From contig JAPTYO010000008.1 of assembly GCA_036873135.1 (NCBI GenBank), positions 29,414,761 to 29,478,760 of the forward strand: a stretch of 64,000 nt of DNA, written 5' to 3'. This DNA is from Clarkia xantiana subsp. parviflora (taxonomy: Eukaryota > Streptophyta > Magnoliopsida > Myrtales > Onagraceae). Shown in pieces: positions 21,721-31,526 of this stretch. Below the pieces are notes generated by a model, which was not told the origin of the DNA, did not search any database, and worked only from the letters and a program-made list of their open reading frames with translations. The first letter of the stretch is position 1. Every line of letters begins with the position of its first letter. Made by a program: the position numbers and the translations under genes.

Positions 21721-23107
21721 ACATTATTACAAGGTTTCTCACGCAAGCGCATCGCCTTTAGACTTTACTACTTCTTATCGAAGTACATAAAAGCGTCACC
21801 TTCTCAGGCCTAATGTTATACATGGAAAAGATAGATTTACTAACTCCACTCCTTTAAGCCAACCAGAGGCACGACACCTCTCTTTGCCTTCGGGGGGGGG
21901 GGGGGGGGGGGGGCATATATAAGGGTATTATACTCAAATTCTTTTTAAAGTTGTAAAGCACCCCAAAACCATTCACCATCCCCCCACAAGAGAACTGGGA
22001 CAGGGAGGATGGTTGATGGGAGTGCCTCTGTTCTCTGTTCAGAGTGATTGGACAGTCACCTAAAGATGAACAAGTACTTTATGGGGATTCGCGCACCGAT
22101 CGAGACAAACCTCAACACACCATGAAATGTGCAAAGAGAACAATGTCAAGATACAGCGCCACAATCATTGTGCCCTTTAACAGGCCCAATATCTACCTAC
22201 TAATTAGGAGTCCATAATTCCTATTTCAATCAAGGTATGGAGTGCATAATGCCTATTTTCAGAGCATTTGACAACTTGATAAGAATGTAAGTGTCATCTC
22301 CTTTCGACGCCGCTACAGGGCTACGCTCCCGTGCTCTCATAATACTTCTGCTTCACGACGCCGAACAGAAAACTTCCTTACACTAGGAGTAGGAATAACA
22401 AGACACGCTCCAGACCCTCACCCCATCAACAAGAAGACCGTCCCAAGGATACTACATGCAAAACAACAAAACTATTACTACACTTAACTATTGTTACCAA
22501 CAATATATTCACAAACTTCAACGGCACTTACCTCGGGAAAACCTGTCGGAAGCTCGCCAAAAACCACCACACTGGCAAAATAACTTCTCGAGACTCGGGA
22601 GATAGCAGGAACCTTTCGAAAGAAAGAACAGAGGGGAATGAGATGAGTTGAAAGTAAAAACTCCCTACCCTTTTAGCTGGAGGTTAAAACGCACGATTAA
22701 CGAATAAATCCCAACTGTTGAGCTGAAACGTCACTTCCTGACAGCCATCAGATCAGTGACAGAACAGTTACTTTTTCTGAACCACTACATTAGTACTAAT
22801 CCCTATCTACCAGATAACTAAGAATCCACACAGTTGGATAAAAAATGGCCACTCGATCCCCACTGTCGGATCAACGACGGATCCCTATATACGTCATTGA
22901 GATTGCCAAGGCAATACTGCCCACGCCCCGTAAGGGGGAAACTCATCAATACACATAAATAACTCATCCATGCTCACGCCCCACAGGGAAGCAACCCGTA
23001 GGCATGGAAGGGTGATGCCCATCCTGAAAATTGTGGCATATAACATAGGATATTCACGCAAGAACAAATGTTCTTCCCTGATTAGCAGGTAGATGATGGA
23101 TATGTGC
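21721..23107. other. Unassigned repeat-flanking sequence with a 22-bp guanine run
   Basis: No gene is recognised. A pure G run of 22 bases sits at 21892-21913, followed by CATATATAAGGG. The remainder is moderately GC-balanced sequence resembling the non-coding interior of the neighbouring Gypsy-type element. It ends where the LTR starts at 23108. Confidence 0.4.
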
Positions 23108-23904
23108 TGATGGATATACGCCCAATTTGAAACCATTTTAATTTGTATTTAATTGCCACGATAACCCCACACACGATTGCAAATCAAAACATTGACCCGA
23201 ACACACCACCCGCAACAAAGAACGGCCCGGACAGGAAAAAACACCCCCCCCCCCGGACCGTAACTGGTCCGATCTCTGCCAGCTAAGATCTGACCAGCTG
23301 GTCCGGTCTCTACTAGCTGAGACCAGACCAGCAAGTCCTATCATAGTATACTAGGATAGGACTAGTCCGAACCCGGCACTTCCTCCGATCGGATTAACAC
23401 GTCTGACCAACGGGTGTACGCGACGTCCGATTGACTGTCGTCCAGGTCACGCCCCATGAAGGTCTGTCAACACCTCACACACGCGACCCCTACACAACAC
23501 TACGAACTCTCCCATGTTTACAAGGGCTTAAACCCTTAATTATCTATTTATAAAACACGCTTAGGGATTAATGACGTCATTAGCCGCCTTAATCCCCCTT
23601 AAGGCCTATATATAGGGCTCAAGACCTCTCATTAGAATCATTTTGAAATTTTGCACATTTGAGCTCTGCCTTCTCTCTAGTTTATCTCTCTAGAAGCACT
23701 GTACTCATTTAAGCATCGGAGAGGGTTCGCCGGATCCACCCCCGGATTACCCCTCGTGCAGGTCCGCGAAGGAACGGATTACGAGAAGAGCGAAGGAACA
23801 GATTACGAGAAGAGCGAAGGAAAACGGATTGAAGGAAGGAAATTACAACCATGGGATCGACATTCGGGTTGACATTCAGACGCCCCGATATCGACGTCCC
23901 AACA
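23108..23904 (+). repeat. 5' LTR of the 17.6-kb element
   Basis: 797 bp. A TATA box (TATATATAGGG) lies near 23609. It ends CGACGTCCCAACA directly before the PBS. A local duplication of ATTACGAGAAGAGCGAAGGAA (about 23776-23822) makes it longer than the other copy, and there is a pure C run at about 23245-23254. Confidence 0.9.
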
Positions 23905-26728
23905 TTTGGCGCCGTCTGCATGATTCGAACAAAAAGCCATAATAAGCAAACCATGAGCATGAGCACGAGCAACAATACTTCGCCACCCCCTATGAATCGT
24001 TGGTCGAGTATCCAATAAAAATGTCACTCACGAAGGCTTTTCAAGAGGAGGTGCATCGTCCAATCCAAAAGACATGCATACCTCTCAAACAAGGAAGCCA
24101 TAGCAAAACCAACGAAGGAGTGCTACCATGTGCTACTCTGTCGTCGCCACAACCGCATTTACCACCGCAGAACAACCGCTGCTACCACCGCCGTTGCGAC
24201 CACGTTTATCGCTGCCACTGCGACTACATTTATCGACGTCATTGCGACCACTGTTACTGCCGACAATCGGCGTGCGACTGCTAGATTTTTCATCGCTGCT
24301 GTCGTTGAGACCCGGCGAAAGGATTTTCGCCGACCAAAATCGTCATCGATTGAAATCGTCGTCGACCGAAAATAATCGTCAACCAAAATCGTCCAATTCA
24401 AGAGACACATATGCCTCTCAAGCAAACAAGAAGTTCCCATTGATAGACGTAAAAGAGTGCTACTCTAGAGCACTACGATTTGACATACCAAAATTGGCAA
24501 AACAGTCAGAGAGGAAGCAGTTAGACATCACGCTCGTCATACAAAAGGGCAATTGATACAAGGGTCGATTTCAAGAAGAAGCAACAGTCTTTCAATTTAG
24601 GGCAAACGAAGCTCCTTACTGGAAAACTCACGCGACCGATACAGAGAGTAATCTTTCACTACAAATTCAATTATCTAAATACTTTGATATTACTATGTAT
24701 TGCAAACTCCTATCTTATGACAAGAAAAAATAGGAAATGAGAGCAAGCACAAATGAGGAAGGATCGAACATTTGAGTAAAACCTGTTTCAACTCAGAAAA
24801 ACGAATTGATTTTCAATCATTGTGATTCGCAGGAATTGCCGCCGTCGATCACCGGATCACGTCTCTTGGCTCTGCCAAGCCATCCCACGACGCCACCTCT
24901 CACCGATCACTGCACCATTCAACGTCGTTGTGCTCCGACAAACGGGTTGCGTCGAGGAACCCACCGTATCTTCCAACTACACTATAACAAGCGTGCACAC
25001 TTTTAAAGCGTGTGCACCCTCAAAGCAATTGCGCCTGCAAAAGGCACCCAAATCAAAGGTATTCAAGAGTTCTACCCCGGGTTACACACAAGTAATTGAT
25101 CAAACTTAAACACCTCCTAAAAGTGGTGACCGATTACTCAACAACCAAGGGTATACTCAACACCAGAAGGGGAGATAAATTCTAACTCCTAGGCCAAGAT
25201 ACAAAGAATTATCCCCTAGTCATCACAAGGGTCGCCAAAAGCTTCAACATTAGAAGGATACTGGTTTTGCAATAGCAACTTCCTACAAGCGGGAGACGCC
25301 CGCAGAACAGGTAACGCTAGACATATTGGCAGCACTGTCGTCCTCCCAGATTACACACCAAAGGGCGATCCGAACTAGAAAAGAGCAAAAAGAAAAACCA
25401 TGCATTACAAAGAAGGTTATGACAACCCCTCACGCCTAAAGGCCAAGAGGAAAACAAAGACGCTCGCGGCGAGCGAAATAAACAATAGAGATTCCTGGAA
25501 CCCCGAGAATGTATGGAAATAAACATCGCAAGAAGCGATAACTGACCGGGCGACCTCCGAGTCCGACTTATAGCAGTCATCCTGATCGGACGCGCCCATC
25601 CGATACACGACCTCACTACTTGGATCCACTGACCCGACTCAACAACTCGGTCTGTCGTGTTTGAACATGACCATCAATTTGATCAACTATTAACAAAGGA
25701 GGGGGAGACTTAAACTCCACCTACCGAAACGATGGAGAAGCAAAACAAAGCAAGAAGCACATTAGTGCCAAACGACTCGCCTACTACGCAATCCATAGAG
25801 GAACACCACCCGACCTAAGTGGTCTTACACAACCGTCAGAAAAGGTGGCTACACTAAAGGAACTCTAATTATTATACCAGCAAGCCTATCCCAACAAGGA
25901 GAACATTCCAATCAGAGAAGAAACATTCCTCATCGCCAGCGAGAAACTCTAAAGACACAAGACTTACAAAAGAGATAGTTCCACCACAGCTCAACAACTT
26001 GGGAAGTAAGGTTTCGAGATCGAACCTTACACTAGACGCACATATTCATCAAGCACCTTGTCCGTGAATGGTAAGAAATTTGTCTCCGACATCCCATCAA
26101 GAGGAAAATCCCAATAAAGGGGGCACCAGCGGAAAATCCCGCCTTTAAGGTTATACGCCAAACACTTAGTGAGTGAAGGTTACAACAAAGGAAAAGAGGA
26201 GGAACCCGTCAGCTCGACACCCCCCAAACACGTATACATCCGCAGCACAAGAGCAACTTTTAATGAACTTAGCCTACAAGGCATAGCCAATACGGGGGCA
26301 AACCCATGGAAAATCACGAGACAACACCTACAACCCTAAAGGAAAACATCATTTTTTTAAGTTCAGGTACTAATTAAAGGAGAGCTTACAATAAAGATTG
26401 GAGATGGGAGGAACATGACCAAGGTGACGCCCCCTAAAAGCATTAAAAAGTACTCCAAGATAAAAATAAAGACGAAGCACACCAAGTCCCACAACACTTC
26501 AAGAAGATTACTACAGTCCAATTGGACCCCCAAATCCGACGCAAGACGCACGGATCAGACTCGCCAATTTGAAACGCAACTTCAAGATAAACAACTCGAG
26601 ACACTACCGTATGAGCAAGCTTTTCGAATCAAAAGCAACCCCTTCCAAGAAACGTTAGTCCTATTCAATCCTCACAGCAAAAGCGTTTATGCCAAAACGC
26701 AAGGAATAGGGGGAAAGAATGTACAAGT
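23905..26728 (+). other. Left half of the interior of the 17.6-kb element, with PBS
   Basis: TTTGGCGCCGTCTGCATG (23905-23922) is the PBS. A frame begins at 23953 (MSMSTSNNTS) where gag would be expected, but it stops soon and shows no gag motif. The stretch 24125-24400 is a codon-like low-complexity region built on CGACCAC/GTTGCGAC triplets. The rest, to 26728, reads as degenerate sequence with no recognised protein. Confidence 0.5.
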
Positions 26729-27508
26729 TGTTGAGATCAAAATGACGTGGCCTTGAACTTCTAGTAGTGGACTTCGAGGTCTCACCGGGAGTTAACTCTT
26801 TTAGGTATCTTTCTCGACCTCTCGGGTACTTAGTTTCCTTTAGGAGCTTTGTGCTAGGCGAGGACCTGAAAAGGGGTGGGGATGTCCCCCGATTCCACTC
26901 CGAAGCATAAGTCAGTAATGGATTTAGAAAGAGTATTGTAAAGTATGAGAATCAAGATTGTAAAATACATATAATGTTCCCTTATTTATAGGGAGAGATT
27001 ACCGACTTCAAATGGACCCTACCCTCTTGGGAGGGTTTCTGTCCAAAGTCGTTTTAAGCAGGTGACAAGTAGGTCGCCACCTCATCTTTCCTTAGCTGGG
27101 AAGGTTTCCCTTTGGCGGTTGAAAGCAGGTCGCCACCTGTCCCTTTCCTTAAGATGAGGGGTTCTTCATGGCGGCTAGAGTAGGTCGCCACCTGTCTCTT
27201 TCCTTAAGAGAAAGGTTTCTTCATGGCGGCTAGAGCAGGTCGCCACCTGTCCCTTTCCTTAAGAGGAAGGTTTCTTCAGTGGTGTTTTGGCTATCGACTC
27301 GACTCGTACCTTAATAGGAGAGCCTTGATTGATTTAGTCGCCTTCCTTTGCTAGTCGTTCTTCAGAAGTCGACTTCTTCATATATGATCGTCGACCATTT
27401 GTGTTTGCCTTGTCGTTCTGAAAAGAAATGGTCAACGACTTTTCTTTAGTCTCGCCTTTAAACGTACTCGTCTTCACACTATTCTATCCATTTAATCGTA
27501 ACCCAACA
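26729..27508 (-). repeat. Left LTR of the nested Gypsy element
   Basis: 780 bp, plus-strand start TGTTGAGATCAAAATGACG and end CGTAACCCAACA. Closely similar to 34487-35270. Contains four near-copies of a short unit GGCGGCTAGAG(C/T)AGGTCGCCACCTGTC (about 27065-27255). It is followed immediately by a third CAAGT and by sequence that belongs outside the element. Confidence 0.9.
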
Positions 27509-27744
27509 CAAGTCTCCCATGGATATGGGCAATACCACATTCTAGTTACCAAGGGAACGGAAATCACCCCAACATAAAAGCAAAAGCTTCCCTCCCAACT
27601 CTAAGAGATACATCCAGCAAAGGTGGTGCCCAATCCATGTCTATGATTGAAGCAAACAAGCATGAGAAAGAATAAGTCCTACAAGGGATACCCATCGCGC
27701 CCAAGAAAGCAGACATATTCAATAAAACACATGAATAGGGAGCC
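27509..27744 (+). repeat. Duplicated external flank lying between two left-LTR copies
   Basis: About 236 bp nearly identical to 35271-35505, the sequence just right of the element (shared CAAGTCTCCCATGGATA and CACCCATCGCGCCCAAGAAAG). Its presence inside the element's left end means that external flank has been copied or recombined between the full left LTR and a partial second one. The right junction falls at a GGAGCC microhomology. Confidence 0.85.
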
Positions 27745-27935
27745 CTAAGCCTTGAGTGATTTCGTCGCCTTCCTTTGCTAGTCGTTCTTCAGAAGTCGAC
27801 TTCTTCATATATGATCGTCGACCATTTGTCTTTGCCTTGTCGTTCTGAATAGAAATGGTCGAAGACTTTTCTTTAGTCTCGCCTTTAAACGTACTCACCT
27901 TCACACTATTCTATCATTTTAATCGTAACCCAACA
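27741..27935 (-). repeat. Partial second left LTR abutting the element interior
   Basis: About 195 bp matching the terminal part of the LTR (from GCCTTGAGTGATTTCGTCGCC to CGTAACCCAACA). It directly adjoins the polypurine tract at 27936, so this, not 26729-27508, is the LTR originally attached to the interior. Confidence 0.85.
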
Positions 27936-28373
27936 ATTGCCCCCGAGACTTAAGTCGTCAACTTCATTCATGAAGAGGAGGTCTTGAGTCGAGTATAACC
28001 TCCAGGATCTATTGGCGAGCTTCTGTATCCAATTTGGCCATCAGTTTGTGAACTTCTGATTTTTGAGGTTGAGCAGGTGTCTTTAGTGGAGATTTGGCCC
28101 TTGGCTAATGAATTTTTGACCGTTGGGTGATTTTGGAGAAGCTCAAGAGTCGTCTCAGTAAATTTACAACGGCTCTCTAGACAACGGTCACGTTGTCAGT
28201 GAATGCACTAATGAATGATGACCTAGGGAAGGCTTCCTCGGGAAGTTATCCAAGCGGCGGAGTCTTTAGTATAAATACTACTGTTTCACTTTCATCTTTC
28301 ACTTTTGCTCTCGTTTTCTCAATCTGGTTTGATCCTTCAAGAGTGAGTCATTCGGAGTAGAAAACAAATATAT

Positions 28374-29712
28374 ATGGCGGACATCCCTTCTTCAGGTATT
28401 CCGAGGTTACTTCTTTCTTTTTAGAGCCATTACTTCTTTCATTTTAACAGCCTTTTGATGATCGATGTTCTTTTTCCTCTTAGATTTTATCAAGATGATT
28501 CTTCGGACTCATCGTCAAGCTATGGCAGCAGCTTCTTCTGCCCCAAAGTCAAAAGAAGCTAATAGTGGGGCATCTATCGATACTCCCATCGATGTCGAGG
28601 CTATACCTTCTGCTAAGAAGTCGCATGCGAGATCCTCCAAGGACAAGGGTGAGGCGAAGGATACTACTCATTATTCCAGTCGAGATAGGAATACCCATCA
28701 TTCTAGCTCTTGGCTAAAGAGAAGGCGATGTGGACATTCATCTTCTTCTTCATCGAGTCGAGCGTCGCCCACTCGTGCTGAGAATTCTGCCAGTGGTCAT
28801 CCGGATTATGAGGGTTCTTCTTTCGACTGGGATATGTTGTTAAATTCTTCTGTTGATTATTCCAAAGATTGGGATCCTTTAAACTTTTTGCAAGGGTACC
28901 CTCTTAAAGAGGGGCATTCCATTGTTAACCCCGATCTGGCTCTTCATTTATTAAATGCTTCGATTCCTCCCAAAGATCGTCGGTGTTTAGGGACAAGCGT
29001 GGACGAAGTAGATAAGGCTACTCGCCTTTTCCTTTTAAAACAAGCTGAAGTGAGTATTGCCCCCTTTTGATCATCGAATTTACTCATTATTTGATCTTCT
29101 TTTTTCTAATTTCTTCTTCAACAGGCTTCCAGGGATTCCCTCCAATATTCTCGTCTGATGATTGATCTTCTTAAAGAATTAAAATTGACCAAAGCGAAAC
29201 TTAGGGACTTAGCGCCTTTAGAAGATATAGGAGAGGTTCGGATCCTTAGAGAGGAGAATGCCAAGTTGAGGGAAGATCTTAAGTAGGCGGCTAAAATGTC
29301 TACTGCTTTTGAACGAGAGCTTCATAAAAGTGAGGAATCTTTACAAAGTTCCCTTTTGTTGGTCAAAGAATGCCGTAATCTGTTGGGGAAGAAAGACAAG
29401 GAAATAGAGGCTTTTAAAGTAGAAAACATCATTCTTCGCGAGAAAGTCGACGTGCTGCAGAATGAAATGTCGAGCTTGAGGGGCTCAGCAGCTGAAGCTG
29501 TTAATGATTACAAAGCAAGTCTCGCCTATCAAGCTGACATTACAGTTGCTGCTTCCGACCTACTATTCCCCTCCCTTAAGGAGATTGTGGCTAACTTAAG
29601 AGCGTATCAACCTGATTTTCATTTTTCTCAAGTCCCCCTTCTCCAACAATATTTGGAGATTCCTATCGAGGAGGATGATAGCTTTGTTGTTTCTTCCTCC
29701 AAGGGAAAATAA
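28374..29712 (+). pseudogene. Three-exon antisense open reading frame of the nested Gypsy element, one in-frame stop
   Basis: Runs opposite to gag-protease. A TATA-like TATAAATAC (about 28270) precedes ATG 28374. I infer exon 1 28374-28395 (MADIPSS), donor CAG/GTATT; exon 2 28484-29049 after CTCTTAG, donor GAA/GTGAGT; and exon 3 from 29125 after TTCAACAG. All three join in one frame. A TAG at 29284-29286 interrupts exon 3; the frame resumes and ends at 29712 (SSSKGK). The product would be about 390 residues: a Ser/Lys/Arg-rich N-terminal half with an SSSSSS run, a central Asp/Leu-rich part (SSFDWDMLLNSSVDYSKDWD), and a C-terminal heptad-rich coiled coil (REENAKLRED; EKVDVLQNEM). Antisense extra frames occur in Tat-lineage elements such as maize Grande; their role is unknown. 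Clean splice sites and codon-like sequence support past function. Confidence 0.7.
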
Positions 29713-29929
29713 GCTTTATAAGTAGCTGTTCTTTAGATTTTTAGGATGCTTTCTTTCGATTAATTCCTTGTGTAATGAATTATATCTTCCATAATGAAAG
29801 TTCTACCGGAATTTCAGGATTTATTATCTTTATTTAGATTCTGCCAGTGTCGTGTTTATCAATTTAAAATTGTAAACACTAACCTTTTAGGCGAATAGTC
29901 GACTTTTGAAGAAGTCGATGATCGAGATT

Positions 29930-31430
29930 GTAGGCGTCGATCATCTATCGAGTTGTCGACGTACCTAGGCTTTATCGCTATTTCAGACATGTCACCTTGG
30001 GCGACTTGTTGATTTATAGGTGTCGCTCTTCTATCGAATTGTCGACGTGTCTCGGCTTGGTCGCCCTTTTTAGGTACTGGCGTTGTTGATCGATTCGTAG
30101 ATGCTATCTTTCTATCGAGTTGTCGACGTACCTATGCTTTATTGTTATTTCAGACATGTCGCCTTGGGCGACTTGTTGATTTATAGGCGTCGCTCTTCTA
30201 TCGAATTATAGACGTACTTAGGCTTTATTGCCATCTTGGGCACATAGTGTCGACAATCTATTTATAGACTTCATTCTTCTATCGAGTTGTCGACGTACCT
30301 AGGCTTTATTGCCATCATGGGCACATAGTGTCGACAATCGATTTGTAGACTTCATTCTTCTATCGAGTTGTCGACGTACCTAGGATTTATTGCCATCTTG
30401 GGCACATAGTGTCGACAATCGAGATTGTTGATGTCGATCTTATATCAAGTTGTCGACGTACCTAGGCTTTATTTCCATCTTGGGCACATAGTGTCGACAA
30501 TCGATTTGTAGAATTCATTCTTCTATCGAGTTTTCAATGTACCTAGGCTTTATTGCCATTTTGGGCACATAGTGTCGACAATCAATTTGTTGATGTCGAT
30601 CTTCTATCGAGTTGTCGACGTACCTAGGCTTTATTGCCATCTTGGGCACATAGTGTCGACAATCGAGATTGTTGATAACGATCTCCTATCGAGTTGTCGA
30701 CGTACCTAGGCTTTATTTCCATCTTGGGCACATAGTGTCGACAATCGATTTGTAGACTTCATTCTTCTATCGAGTTGTCGACGTACCTAGGTTTTATTGC
30801 CATCTTGGGCACATAGTGTCGAAAATCGAGATTGTTGATGTCGATCTCCTATCGAGTTGTCGACGTACCTAAGCTTTATTGCCATATATGGCACATAGTG
30901 TCGACAATCGATTTGTAGACTTCATTCTTCTATCTAGTTGTCGACGTACCTAGGCTTTATTGCCATCTTTGGTACATAGTGTCGACAATCGAGAATGTTG
31001 ATGTCGATCTTCTATCCAGTTGTCGACGTACCTAGGCTTTATTGCCATCTTGGGCACATAGTGTCGACAATCGATTTGTAGACTTCATTCTTCTATCGAG
31101 TTGTCGACGTACCTAGGCTTTATTTCCATCTTGGGCACATAGTGTCGACAATCGATTTGTATATCGATCTTCTATCGAGTTGTCAACATACCTAGGCTTT
31201 ATTTCCATCTTGGGCACATAGTTTCGACAATAGAGATTGTTGATGTCGATCTTCTATCGAGTTGTCGACGTACCTAGGCTTTATTGCCATCTTGGGCACA
31301 TAGTGTCGACAATCGATTTGTGAACGCCATTCTTTTATCGAGTTGTTGACGTACCTAGGCATTATTGTCATCTTGGGCACATAATGTCGACAATCGAGAT
31401 TGTTGACGTCGATCTTTAATGGTAATATGT
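29930..31430. repeat. 81-bp satellite-like tandem array in the nested Gypsy element
   Basis: About 18 units with core TCGAGTTGTCGACGTACCTAGG then TTTATTGCCATCTTGGGCACATAGTGTCGACAATCGA. Successive starts at 30282 and 30363 are exactly 81 bp apart. Units alternate between an ending with TTTGTAGACTTCATTCTTC and one with GATTGTTGATGTCGATCTTC, suggesting a higher-order dimer. The first units (29930-30240) are more diverged. It lies between protease and the antisense frame, where RT and integrase should be. Confidence 0.92.
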
Positions 31431-31526
31431 GGACGATTTCTTGTAAGAAAGAAAGGGACCTCGAGGGGCCATATTTATTCATCGTTTCCTGAATATTACA
31501 TCAAAAGAAAGATTTCGAACTATTAG

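Noticed and set aside
29930..31430. CRISPR-like array of repeats and spacers
   Set aside because: The 81-bp unit is repeated in full without unique spacers, in a plant retrotransposon; it is a satellite-type array.
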